Source: Natronincola peptidivorans (GTDB lineage: Bacteria > Bacillota > Clostridia > Peptostreptococcales > Natronincolaceae). From it: a stretch of DNA of 64,000 bases. The position numbers were made by a program, and so were the translations under genes. Shown piece by piece: positions 53,030 to 60,745 of the stretch. The DNA is taken from assembly GCF_900111615.1 (NCBI RefSeq), contig NZ_FOHU01000001.1, forward strand, positions 337,400 to 401,399. The letters are read 5' to 3'. A model generated the notes under the pieces. That model worked only from the letters and a program-made list of their open reading frames with translations, had not been told where the DNA came from and made no database searches. Position 1 is the first letter of the stretch; every line of letters starts with the position of its first letter.

Positions 53030-54334
53030 CTATTTTGGATACATTAGATTATAGATGTTATTTACTTCTCTTTCATTATCGCTAATCTGTGTATCAATTT
53101 TACTATTTATATCAATTCTGCTATTTATATTATTTTTATGATGTGTATTATGTGTTTTATTTGTATTATTTGTATTATTTGTGGTATCTGCCTTCTTTCT
53201 ATTTCGAGATTTTTCTTGCCTTTTATGATCCTTTCTCTCCTTTATAGCTCTGTATTTTGGGATGAAATTTGGTGGTAATACAATATTTGAACTATAAGGT
53301 GTTGGTCTTATAAACTGATGCACAGGACCTTGCCCTGAATATTTCTTGATAAAGGGTAAGTGCTGATGTATATATTCTTGAGTTGAATCCTGTTTCACTG
53401 TTAATGGTACGTATATTTTTTTTGATTTACCTGCAGACTTTTTTCTTCTACCCCTTTTATCATTAGCTTTATTGTTTTCATCTGTCGACTTAATTGGATC
53501 TTGTTGCTGAATTGATTTTGTTGGTGACTCTTCCTTTATATTTTGAAGCTTTTCTACTGCTTCTTTATAAGATTCCTTCAAAGAATCTAGTTCGCTTTCA
53601 CAGCATTCTAATTTAGAAACAATTTTCTCTGTTTCTTCTTGCTCCTTAGGTAGTAACTCCCTACAGTGATTTCTTTCTTTTAGTTTATCTAAAAACTTTA
53701 GAGTATGATCTTTCTCTATATTAGATGGCTTGTAACCCAGTTCATCAATGATACTTCTTATTAAAATATCTCCAAAGCTAATTATAAATTTTTCTGATAA
53801 TGTAGACTTTGAAATTTCTAAAACCAAGGTTGGTGTAGAATTACCGAATATATAAGTCCAGTATTTGGTGCCCCATAATTTATTCCAGGTATCCGCCATT
53901 TTAAAGCTAACTTTATTCTCTAAAAAATTTAATTGCTTAAGTATGTTCTTTGATACAGAAATGCTTGTACTTTGAATGTTAAATGGCAGATATACTGTAA
54001 GGTCCGTTTGCTGTGCTACAGATGAAAATGTTATAATCATTTGAGCATCAAGGTGCTCTAATGTAGTTTTATCAGTAAGACTTTCATCACTTATTACTGT
54101 TGCTCCTTCATAGTGGAGTGAGCTTTCAAGTGATTTAATTAATGTCTTTAATTCGCTTTGCTGAGTTAAAGGCTTTAATATGATAGTCTTATCCAATAAC
54201 GAAGGAAACAAAATGATATTTTCACCATCTATACTATGTTTAATATCCTCTGCATTGAAAATCTCTATTAACAAGCCTATATCAGCATCATTGAATTCTA
54301 AAATACTTTGTTTATTCCATATTATACTGCCCAT
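53030..54334 (-). CDS. Modular protein with basic, Asn/Thr/His-rich tail, unknown function
   Basis: A 434-residue protein without signal peptide. Residues 1-200 form an ordered alpha/beta domain (IIWNKQSILEFNDADIGLLIE); about 208-265 are a coiled coil (EETEKIVSKLECCESELDSL); 265-310 are charged and disordered; 310-375 are basic and proline-rich (PFIKKYSGQGPVHQF); and 375-420 are low-complexity (NNTNNTNKTHNTHHKNN). No family recognised. AAAGGTGGG precedes the ATG. Stop is 73 bp from the ATP-grasp gene, and both lie on the minus strand. Possible spore-coat morphogenetic protein, by context only. Confidence 0.72.
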   Translation of the reverse strand: MGSIIWNKQSILEFNDADIGLLIEIFNAEDIKHSIDGENIILFPSLLDKTIILKPLTQQSELKTLIKSLESSLHYEGATVISDESLTDKTTLEHLDAQMIITFSSVAQQTDLTVYLPFNIQSTSISVSKNILKQLNFLENKVSFKMADTWNKLWGTKYWTYIFGNSTPTLVLEISKSTLSEKFIISFGDILIRSIIDELGYKPSNIEKDHTLKFLDKLKERNHCRELLPKEQEETEKIVSKLECCESELDSLKESYKEAVEKLQNIKEESPTKSIQQQDPIKSTDENNKANDKRGRRKKSAGKSKKIYVPLTVKQDSTQEYIHQHLPFIKKYSGQGPVHQFIRPTPYSSNIVLPPNFIPKYRAIKERKDHKRQEKSRNRKKADTTNNTNNTNKTHNTHHKNNINSRIDINSKIDTQISDNEREVNNIYNLMYPK

Positions 54335-54485
54335 GACTTTCCCACCTTTAAATAGTATTCTTCTATATCATATGCTTGAGAAACAGAATTGTGTTTACTG
54401 ATGGAGGATTTTATTAAAGGTGGCTTTATTGGGAAGTTTCAGTCAGAGCCTTATATTTACTATCTTTATTTTAATCCTTAACCAG

Positions 54486-54539
54486 TTACAGAGAAAGGAT
54501 CTCTTGTGATTTGTATCATAAGAGATCCTTTTTCTGTAA
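54486..54539. repeat. Long palindrome, 25-bp stem
   Basis: Arms 54486-54510 and 54515-54539 pair at all 25 positions, with two G.U pairs, around the loop TTGT. It is longer than ordinary terminators and lacks a flanking T run. It lies downstream of the CAP gene on the minus strand and may stabilise its 3' end or derive from a small mobile element. Confidence 0.85.
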
Positions 54540-54547
54540 TCCTACCC

Positions 54548-54569
54548 GGGTTGGCACAGAGACCAGCCC
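54548..54569. repeat. GC-rich hairpin element (GTAGGGG-type)
   Basis: GGGTTGG/CCAGCCC arms around CACAGAGA, extended outward by CCTAC and CCCTACG. The composition is unlike the AT-rich surroundings. Similar GTAGGGGCTGGT elements are known to me as dispersed repeats in Firmicutes; only one copy is in this window. Confidence 0.6.
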
Positions 54570-54631
54570 CTACGATGTAGAGTATTTACTGCAAAATATA
54601 TATTTGAATGTATCCTCAATAATCTAAGAAT

Positions 54632-55387
54632 TTATTGTATAAATAGCTGTGTTACAACAATACCATATTGATCTGTAGAAATGCCTAATCCAATATGGGT
54701 AAATGATGGACTTAAAATGTTATTTCTGTGGCCTTCACTTGCCATTAATAACATATGGGCTCTTTGGACATCCCTTGCCTTGGCAAGATTCTCTCCAGCT
54801 TGTCTATAAGAAATACCCTCGTTGCTGATCATTTGAAAAAATGACCCATAGGTTGGTGAATTATGAGCAAAATAATTGTTTTGAATTATATCCTGTGTTT
54901 TTAGTTTAGCAACCCCTGCAAGTTTATTATGCCATTGTAGTGGAGCAAGGCCTCTTTTGCTTCTTTCCTTATTTACCAAATCCAGCATCATACTTTCCAT
55001 GCTAGACATATTATTTTGAACATTTGATGGTATAGTAGGCTGTGTTGTTACTGGTGCTGAATTGTTGACGTTATTGTTAGTATTATGGATGTTATTGTTT
55101 TCAGGGACATGATTATTTAGTGAAGTGGATTGATTCGTACGCAAGCTGCGAATCAAATCAGATGTAGATTGGTTATTGGATTGAATTGGGGTATTTGAAG
55201 GGGTATTTGAAGGTGAATTTTGTTGTTGCTGAGGCTGTGTATTTGTAGGTTGAACTGTAGTAGTTGATTGACTTTGCTGCTGCAATAATCTTTGAGCTCC
55301 CCACGATGCATGCGCCAATGTGGTGCTCTGAATAAGAAATAAACCTACTAATAGGAATATAGATGTCTTTTTCAATATATTCTTCAA
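54632..55387 (-). CDS. Secreted CAP-domain protein with Gln/Asn/Thr-rich linker
   Basis: About 251 residues. TTG 55387 is chosen as start: AAAGGAGG lies seven bases upstream and it gives a proper signal peptide (KKTSIFLLVGLFLIQSTTLAHA); the ATG at 55543 would add 52 unsupported residues. A low-complexity linker rich in Gln, Asn and Thr (about 35-120) is followed by a CAP domain with NYFAHNSPTYGSFFQM, AGENLAKA and GHRNNILSP. Related to the CAP protein at 41398-42207 but with a different linker. A TTGCAA-N17-TATAAT promoter is visible upstream (about 55426-55454). Confidence 0.9.
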   Translation of the reverse strand: MKNILKKTSIFLLVGLFLIQSTTLAHASWGAQRLLQQQSQSTTTVQPTNTQPQQQQNSPSNTPSNTPIQSNNQSTSDLIRSLRTNQSTSLNNHVPENNNIHNTNNNVNNSAPVTTQPTIPSNVQNNMSSMESMMLDLVNKERSKRGLAPLQWHNKLAGVAKLKTQDIIQNNYFAHNSPTYGSFFQMISNEGISYRQAGENLAKARDVQRAHMLLMASEGHRNNILSPSFTHIGLGISTDQYGIVVTQLFIQ

Positions 55388-55575
55388 TGTTCTTCCTCCT
55401 TTAGAAATTAATAGTCTTAATATCTCACTATAACTATTATAGTTTACATAATGTTTGATTGCAAAGGATAAATCTGGTATTCTCCTATTCTCTATTCTCT
55501 TAATGCTGTCTTTCACATCATCTTCTTTAAAACACAAAAACATCTTTTAGTGTGTAACTATTGATTATAGGTTTT

Positions 55576-55584
55576 AATATACTG
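55576..55584 (+). promoter_or_regulatory. Sporulation-type -10 candidate
   Basis: AATATACTG with AC 17 bp upstream (55557-55558), 38 bp before the start at 55623. Close to the CATATACTG elements at 43869 and 48849. Confidence 0.4.
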
Positions 55585-55622
55585 AAAGTATATACATCAA
55601 AATAGGAAGAGGTGAAGAAGCT

Positions 55623-55913
55623 TTGAAGCCAAAGCAAAGGATGTATATTGATGCAAGAAATGAAAAATTTCAGCTAGGAAATGTACAACAGATAATCTAT
55701 GTCATCGATAGTGCTGATGAAGATCCTATCAAAAGAAAAATATACGATGCTGTCGGCCCCTATGTATTAAAAATCGAAGTTGTTCCTGCTAATAAAAAAG
55801 TAATTATAAGCTATTATGAAAAAAAGATTAGTCCTTCCTTTATGGAGTATCGATTTGAAATAAAGGGTTTAATTTTTAAGAGAAATAATGATTATATATT
55901 CGGTTTTAAATAG
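55623..55913 (+). CDS. Small ferredoxin-fold (HMA-like) protein 1
   Basis: A 96-residue protein beginning at TTG 55623 after AGAGGTGAAGAA. The strand-helix-strand-strand pattern (QQIIYVIDSADED, IYDAVGPYVLKIEVV, KKVIISYYEKK) suggests a betaalphabetabetaalphabeta fold like heavy-metal-associated domains, but there is no CxxC metal site. First of three adjacent small genes of this type. Function unknown. Confidence 0.6.
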   Translation: MKPKQRMYIDARNEKFQLGNVQQIIYVIDSADEDPIKRKIYDAVGPYVLKIEVVPANKKVIISYYEKKISPSFMEYRFEIKGLIFKRNNDYIFGFK

Positions 55914-55939
55914 CAGGATTGTGTAAGGAGGTATGTTAT

Positions 55940-56236
55940 TTGTCTATTCATAATAAAATCCGACAATTAGAAAAACAGAGCAGTGTGACAATACGATTGC
56001 TAGTTAAGGATATGCTGACAACAGAGGATTATAATATCATTGTTGATACATTGAAAAGATACAAAGGCATCCATAGTATAGCGCCCTTTACTAATAAAGC
56101 TATTCTTACAATCAATTATTCTCCATCAATCCTTAGTTCACATGCTATAGACTATATCATTAGTGGATTAGGCTATAATCAAAACCCACAAAAAAAAGAA
56201 GTTTATCAATATCAGTCTCGAAAAAAAGGTGGCTGA
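55940..56236 (+). CDS. Small HMA-like protein 2
   Basis: About 98 residues from TTG 55940 (AAGGAGG eight bases upstream; the earlier in-frame start at 55919 has none). The sequence SVTIRLLVKDMLTTEDYNII, GIHSIAPFTNKAILTINY and SHAIDYIISGLGY follows the HMA-domain pattern, including the terminal LGY, but lacks the metal-binding CxxC. Shares the T-x-EDY and LGY signature with the next gene. It begins 26 bp after gene 1. Confidence 0.7.
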   Translation: MSIHNKIRQLEKQSSVTIRLLVKDMLTTEDYNIIVDTLKRYKGIHSIAPFTNKAILTINYSPSILSSHAIDYIISGLGYNQNPQKKEVYQYQSRKKGG

Positions 56237-56298
56237 TGTGCTAATAAAGACCGCAGGTAGGCTGCCTGTATATCGTGATCTATGTAAGGAGGATTTGT

Positions 56299-56640
56299 AT
56301 GAGTCAATATAAATGCCAGTTTAAAGAAGTGGCTGAAAAACAACAGAAAAATATGTTTCACCCTTCAGTTCCACCAAAGTATGATGCCTTACTAAAAGAA
56401 TATCAGGAGAATCTTGCTACTAACGCAGTCATCACGCTCTCCATGACAATTTTAAATCTCAAAACTAAGGAGGATTATGAAAGTATAGCAGTAGTATTGA
56501 GAAGTATTGAGGGTGTAAAAGATATAGGTGCATTTCAAGAGAAAAAAATATCCGTAAGCTATAATCAGCATCAGACTAGTTTAGAGGATATTGTTTATCA
56601 GATATCAAGGCTAGGCTACAGATATATTAACCGTTTCTGA
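56299..56640 (+). CDS. Small HMA-like protein 3
   Basis: About 113 residues from ATG 56299 (TAAGGAGG upstream). After a 45-residue N-terminal extension that contains a single cysteine (QYKCQFKEVAEKQQ), the HMA-like pattern is VITLSMTILNLKTKEDYESI, GVKDIGAFQEKKISVSY and LEDIVYQISRLGYRYI. No CxxC. The three genes are co-oriented at 26-63 bp spacing and look like divergent duplicates. The fold is inferred from pattern; role unknown. Confidence 0.7.
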   Translation: MSQYKCQFKEVAEKQQKNMFHPSVPPKYDALLKEYQENLATNAVITLSMTILNLKTKEDYESIAVVLRSIEGVKDIGAFQEKKISVSYNQHQTSLEDIVYQISRLGYRYINRF

Positions 56641-56787
56641 AAAAAATGTTAAGGCCGGAGGCTTTAAAACAAAAAGTTTAATATATCACTCAACTTGTAA
56701 CACTTAGATGTGCTGATTAATAGAATATATTAGAAGTTAAAATCTGTTTAACTTTATTGCAGAAAATATAAAGGAGGAAGATAAAAT

Positions 56788-57498
56788 ATGTCAGAAGTTA
56801 ATAAAGAGCAAGCTCAAGCTGAAGTTTCTAATCAACCTGGTTTTACTCCACCTGCACCATCACCAGTTCAACCTGGTCAATGTCCTATCAACCCAAGAAC
56901 AGGACTTCCACAGTGTCCGCCACCTGACCGTATTGAATGTATCGTTGTAGACAAGGTATATGACAGCTGTTTCCAAGTGGATACTATTAGCAGAGACTTA
57001 TTTACTGATGAATTTGAATTTGGAACAGGACTTGAACTAGGAGATGCAGTTTTATGTGGTTTAACGGAAGGAGCAGAAATTACATGTACAGAAATCAATC
57101 GTACAGCTGTAGGAGATGGTTTTTTTACAATAACACTGTCAATAAGTGTACCAGTTACTCTTACTAATCCTGAAGCAACAAATGGAGAGCCTAATGAGAT
57201 AAATAGAGTTTTTACCTTTATTAAAACAGTAACTCTTTGTGCTCCCGAAGGTGTTGATCCAGATTGTAGCGAAAGTACTTTGTTATTCTGTAACTGTGTT
57301 GTTACAAATATAAATGACTTCGAAGAAGAAGCCGGAGATGCTGAATATACAATTTCTTGTGAAATTCAAGTCTGCTTAGTAATTAAGACTATCCTTAGAG
57401 TACAATTATTAGTTCCTAGCTATGGTTTCTGTGTGCCTGCACCATGTGTTACACTGCCAGGAGTTTGCCCTCCATTACCACCAGAGCAATGCTTCTAA
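56788..57498 (+). CDS. VQLxxxxxGFC-family cysteine-rich surface protein, member 2
   Basis: A 236-residue protein with a Pro- and Gln-rich N-terminus (about 1-45), then cysteines throughout (about 18), including CIVVDKVYDSCF and VQLLVPSYGFCVPAPC, and a Pro-rich C-terminus. No signal peptide. It shares DKVY..C and VQL-x5-GFC with the gene at 43194 and VQL-x5-GFC with that at 63229. Cysteine-rich proteins without export signals are typical of spore coat or exosporium layers, which is my inference. AAAGGAGG lies upstream of ATG 56788 and a terminator follows. Confidence 0.78.
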   Translation: MSEVNKEQAQAEVSNQPGFTPPAPSPVQPGQCPINPRTGLPQCPPPDRIECIVVDKVYDSCFQVDTISRDLFTDEFEFGTGLELGDAVLCGLTEGAEITCTEINRTAVGDGFFTITLSISVPVTLTNPEATNGEPNEINRVFTFIKTVTLCAPEGVDPDCSESTLLFCNCVVTNINDFEEEAGDAEYTISCEIQVCLVIKTILRVQLLVPSYGFCVPAPCVTLPGVCPPLPPEQCF

Positions 57499-57507
57499 TC
57501 TTACTAT

Positions 57508-57538
57508 AAAAAGAGTCATCACGGGATGGCTCTTTTTT
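57508..57538 (+). terminator. Terminator after the cysteine-rich gene
   Basis: AAAAAGAG/CTCTTTTT outer stem with inner CATC/GATG and the loop ACGG, ending in six T residues, 10 bp beyond the stop. Confidence 0.9.
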
Positions 57539-57554
57539 CTTAAATAGAGATGGG

Positions 57555-58226
57555 CTAGACAAAGGGTGCTAATGCATCAATAAATTCTTTAGCAGAATGA
57601 AATCTATCCTCATTATTTTTGTTGAAGGTTTTTAAGATAACTGATTTTAATTTTGGGTCTTTAAATTTTACCTTTTCTATTTCTTCTGGTACAGTTCCAT
57701 GCATAAGGTATATATACATCATAGCAGCATGCCATATATCTTTTTGTATTGATTCCTTATCTTTAATTGTACCTGCCATATTAAAATCAATTATTTTGAT
57801 TCTTATTTTTTTGTTGTTAATCATCATTATATTTTCTGGTTTAGTATCCCAATGATAATATTCACTTTTATGAAGTTGATGAAGGCCCTTCAGTATCTGG
57901 ATAAGTATTTCAATACTATCTTTATCTTCATATATTTTCCCATGACCATTGAAATGTCCTCCTAGTTTTTTCCCTCTAATATATTCCATAACAATATAAG
58001 CTTTATTATTCTTTATATAAAAATCATATAGCACTGGTAAATATTTAGATTGCCCATATTTTTTCATAACCTTGACTTCTCGATAAGCGCTATTTAATCT
58101 TGATGTTACTTTTATAGCTACTGTCTTTTTCTTAACTGTATCATAGCCGCGGTATACAGTTCCGTGACAACCCTTTCCTATGGGTTTTGTGGTTACCCTA
58201 TATTTATCAAGTTTAAAGTATTTCAT
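57555..58226 (-). CDS. Divergent eukaryotic-type Ser/Thr protein kinase
   Basis: A 223-residue kinase domain with no membrane anchor or PASTA repeats. ATP loop IGKGCHGTV (17-24), VAIK lysine at 39, E50 likely in helix C. The catalytic loop is H125-W-D127-x-K129-P-E-N132, with Trp replacing the usual Arg of HRD, and the metal loop is D147-F-N149 in place of DFG. Key Lys, Asp and Asn residues are present, so activity is possible but the activation loop is short. It converges on the cysteine-rich protein gene. Possible phosphorylation of coat proteins is inference. Confidence 0.85.
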   Translation of the reverse strand: MKYFKLDKYRVTTKPIGKGCHGTVYRGYDTVKKKTVAIKVTSRLNSAYREVKVMKKYGQSKYLPVLYDFYIKNNKAYIVMEYIRGKKLGGHFNGHGKIYEDKDSIEILIQILKGLHQLHKSEYYHWDTKPENIMMINNKKIRIKIIDFNMAGTIKDKESIQKDIWHAAMMYIYLMHGTVPEEIEKVKFKDPKLKSVILKTFNKNNEDRFHSAKEFIDALAPFV

Positions 58227-58259
58227 TATTTATCTCTCCTTAATTAAGGGAATCGATTA

Positions 58260-58310
58260 TTATTTGTTACAGCTCCCCATGATGGCTTTGATTATTTCAC
58301 CCATGTCCAT
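58260..58310 (-). CDS. Candidate 14-16-residue peptide resembling the SpoVM C-terminus
   Basis: ATG 58310 or 58304 (GGAAAGG nine bases before the latter) to TAA 58260 encodes MDMGEIIKAIMGSCNK. The pattern G-x-I-(I/V)-(K/R)-A-x-x-G-S matches the second half of the SpoVM amphipathic helix (GGIVRAMLGS) in my memory of that 26-residue peptide, but the first half is absent. It is 33 bp upstream of the kinase start. Could be a chance match; expression is not shown. Confidence 0.3.
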   Translation of the reverse strand: MDMGEIIKAIMGSCNK

Positions 58311-58325
58311 CTACCTTTCCTAGTT

Positions 58326-58334
58326 TAAGGTATG
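58326..58334 (-). promoter_or_regulatory. Sporulation-type -10 candidate upstream of the kinase gene
   Basis: CATACCTTA on the minus strand fits CATAnnnTA of sigma-K promoters. A matching -35 (AC at 16-17 bp) is not present. Confidence 0.35.
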
Positions 58335-58498
58335 CATGTATCTCTATATTGACACAGGAAATAATCTCTATAACAAAAATATTGTTATTTTGATACTACA
58401 TTTCCCTTAATCTGAGGAGACAAATGAATATTACTTTGATTTTGCTGAAAAGCAATAACGCTAAATTTCCTTAAGCTGCATAAATTTATTGTACATGT

Positions 58499-58507
58499 CA
58501 TAGTATG
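58499..58507 (+). promoter_or_regulatory. Sporulation-type -10 candidate before the beta-propeller gene
   Basis: CATAGTATG, 53 bp before ATG 58561. Related in form to CATATACTG elsewhere in the island; no good -35. Confidence 0.35.
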
Positions 58508-58560
58508 AATTAAGTAAAAATATGGTAATATCAGTTTGAAATAAAAAGGAAGTGAAGGAT

Positions 58561-60204
58561 ATGCAGGAAACTTTTCCACAAAGTTATGTTATAAAAACTC
58601 AAGAAAATATATCTTATCATTTTTTTTTAAACCATGATAAAAAGATTTGCTATCAGCTTATTAATGAAGACAATTTTTTAATTAAAAATGAAATTCTTAT
58701 AAATGAAACTGTAATAGATTTTTCTGTAGCTATTAGTTTTATCAATGTCATTCATTTAATTTGCATCACTAGAGTAGGTAAATTACAATATTGCATTGGT
58801 TTAGATGATAGCTGGGATTATAAGCTACTTACAGAGCTTGATATGAGGTCTAATATTTATAGATATTTATCGTTATTGATACAAAATAATAATATACATA
58901 TTTTTTGTTTAAAAACCAATTTACTTAATCCTATGGTATCTTCTATAGAGCATATCTATTGGAATAATAAAAAATTTCATAAATCAACCATTACTTCCTA
59001 TCTTCCCGGTAAGTATCCTAGTCCATTTAAGATCGATGCTGATAGCGTCAATAATCTTTATATGATATTTAAGGTGTTTTATAAAAATAATCATCAGCTT
59101 TATTATAGTAAATTCAATTTTTTAAATAAGAAATGGAGCAACACTGAACTAATCACTAATCCACAAGAGGATCACACCCATCCTTTTATGCTTATTGATA
59201 AGAAAAATAATCTTCATTTAGTCTGGTGTATTATTGAAAAAAATAACTTTACAGTAAAATATAAAAATAAAAAAAACATAATCAATCAAAAATCTACATG
59301 GTCTAGTCCCAAAACTTTATCTAACAAAAATGATAATCATTTGTCACCTATTCTTTTGCAAGAAGGAAATTTAATTAAAATATATAGTAAACAGAATAAT
59401 ACAATAAGTGAAATGATCTCTGATAATTATGGTTCAAGCTGGTCTGTTGTAAATCAATCAAAATATTATAGAGTAACAGAGCCAATGCTTATCAAATATT
59501 CAACGAATTATGAAATAGAAAAAAATCATTATAAAATTTTGCATGCATATGGTGAGATCGATGAATCAATTCGTTTATTTGGTACAAAGTTATATCCACA
59601 GCCTAATGATAATATCCATATAAATAAGCCTCTTTCTCTTTTGAATGCTTCTAACAATAAAAGAGTACTTGACTCAAGAGAAGAATTAGACTTGGATTCA
59701 GAAAAAAACTATAAAAGTAATGATAGCAATCATCATAATACTGCCGATGACCAGCAAACTTTATTAATGTCTGATGAATCAAAAGAAAATAGCTGTAGAA
59801 TAGTAGCAAAGGATGATACTGATCTCTCCACCCTTTTTATGAATATAGAAGTTCATATTGGTAGATTAATATTAGAATTAGAAAAAGTACAGGGGGTAAA
59901 AAAATCTTTAAGAGTAGAAAATGATAACTATAAAAACTCAATAAAGGATTCAGTAGATCCTGCAGATTATTCATCTAATAAACTTTTTGCACAGCTTAAA
60001 AAAATAGAAACTCAGCTAGCTGAGCTTCATGATGAAAAATTAGATATAGAAACAGATTTAGATCATATAAAAGTGAAATTTTCTCAAATACAAACAAGGA
60101 TGGATGAATTTGCTGAAGAGTTTTCTAACATATATGAAGAAGTAATGGATTATTGTCATGAAAATGACAGCTTTGTTAATCGAATAATAAACTTTTTTAG
60201 ATAA
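58561..60204 (+). CDS. Predicted beta-propeller plus coiled-coil protein, unknown function
   Basis: About 547 residues. The first 370 contain repeated beta-sheet blades with sialidase-like Ser-x-Asp/Asn-x-Gly-x-x-Trp forms (ISDNYGSSWSVV, and NKKWSNTELI, NQKSTWSSPKTL), pointing to a six- or seven-bladed propeller. A charged, disordered linker (about 375-425) follows, then a coiled coil (about 430-530: LILELEKVQGV, LKKIETQLAELHDEK) and a short hydrophobic end. No signal peptide. ATG 58561 has AAGGAAG upstream. Possibly a scaffold on the forming spore; inference from neighbours. Confidence 0.72.
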   Translation: MQETFPQSYVIKTQENISYHFFLNHDKKICYQLINEDNFLIKNEILINETVIDFSVAISFINVIHLICITRVGKLQYCIGLDDSWDYKLLTELDMRSNIYRYLSLLIQNNNIHIFCLKTNLLNPMVSSIEHIYWNNKKFHKSTITSYLPGKYPSPFKIDADSVNNLYMIFKVFYKNNHQLYYSKFNFLNKKWSNTELITNPQEDHTHPFMLIDKKNNLHLVWCIIEKNNFTVKYKNKKNIINQKSTWSSPKTLSNKNDNHLSPILLQEGNLIKIYSKQNNTISEMISDNYGSSWSVVNQSKYYRVTEPMLIKYSTNYEIEKNHYKILHAYGEIDESIRLFGTKLYPQPNDNIHINKPLSLLNASNNKRVLDSREELDLDSEKNYKSNDSNHHNTADDQQTLLMSDESKENSCRIVAKDDTDLSTLFMNIEVHIGRLILELEKVQGVKKSLRVENDNYKNSIKDSVDPADYSSNKLFAQLKKIETQLAELHDEKLDIETDLDHIKVKFSQIQTRMDEFAEEFSNIYEEVMDYCHENDSFVNRIINFFR

Positions 60205-60505
60205 TTTTTATTTTTTTAAAGGATCTAATTCTATTAGTTCTTTCTACATAATAAACACTGGCTATTTTTTTATGAACTCTTTTTGTTTCTCTTATTAAAA
60301 CATCTAAATCTTCTAATGCATCAAATCTAATGGAATAACTGCAGCCAGCTTTTATTTTACAAGGTGTAGCAATTATTTGAAATTGTTGAAGGTTTAATCC
60401 TTCTAAGTGTTGATATGTTTGCAATGCATGATTTTTAGATTCAAAGACTGCGATATAGTAGCTTTCTTCTTCTGGCATATTTTTCAAAAAAATCTCCTCC
60501 TCCAA
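60197..60505 (-). CDS. DUF3343 family protein (putative Se/S carrier-like)
   Basis: A 102-residue protein with the DUF3343 pattern: SYYIAVFESKNHALQTYQHL, IIATPCKIKAGCSYSIRF with the two conserved cysteines, then LDVLIRETKRVH. The family often accompanies selenium or sulfur metabolism genes and is proposed to carry Se or S; evidence for function is weak. Its 3' end overlaps the convergent propeller gene by 8 bp. No selenium genes are near. Confidence 0.82.
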   Translation of the reverse strand: MEEEIFLKNMPEEESYYIAVFESKNHALQTYQHLEGLNLQQFQIIATPCKIKAGCSYSIRFDALEDLDVLIRETKRVHKKIASVYYVERTNRIRSFKKIKII

Positions 60506-60701
60506 GACACTATTTTTCTAATCTGTGATGTAGGCATTCCCTATGCACAGGATGACATCACCTGTAATAATATGCGTTCTAATACAATATCAACATTTAT
60601 CTTTGGCAGAGCTTTTATATTAATAATATATGAGTGGTACTTTGACCTGTTACCTATCGAAAGAGCCAGATAGAAGATTTCACAACAATATTGTTTTAAG
60701 A

Positions 60702-60734
60702 AAAAGAATATGACCCCTAATTCGAGGTCATTAT
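60702..60734 (-). terminator. Terminator after rarA
   Basis: ATGACC/GGTCAT stem (60711-60732) with a 10-base loop, followed on the minus strand by ATTCTTTTTCTT, 12 bp past the rarA stop. Confidence 0.7.
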
Positions 60735-60745
60735 ACTTATTTCAA

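Larger units (their letters stand above)
54335..54631. other. Intergenic region with two strong palindromes
   Basis: A 297-bp stretch without a credible ORF between the modular protein gene and the second CAP gene. It carries the 25-bp-stem palindrome at 54486-54539 and the GC-rich element at 54548-54569 listed separately. Confidence 0.6.
58227..58551. other. Divergent intergenic region with a candidate micro-ORF
   Basis: A 325-bp region between the kinase gene (minus) and the beta-propeller gene (plus). It holds a 16-codon ORF with ribosome binding site, and sporulation-like -10 elements on both strands (58326-58334 minus, 58499-58507 plus), listed separately. A 64-codon minus-strand frame here overlaps the plus-strand gene start and is not supported. 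Confidence 0.6.

Noticed and set aside
55388-55543. 52-residue N-terminal extension of the second CAP protein
   Set aside because: It places the signal peptide in the middle of the protein and lacks a ribosome binding site; TTG 55387 has a strong one.
58385-58579. 64-codon minus-strand frame in the kinase/propeller intergenic region
   Set aside because: Overlaps the start and ribosome binding site of the plus-strand gene, has no ribosome binding site of its own and reads like AT-rich noise.
60541-60735. An open minus-strand frame of about 65 codons between rarA and the DUF3343 gene (…INVDIVLERILLQ…)
   Set aside because: It has no ATG, GTG or TTG start and no ribosome binding site, it overlaps the rarA terminator, and I recognise no family. 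It may be a gene fragment, but that cannot be supported.
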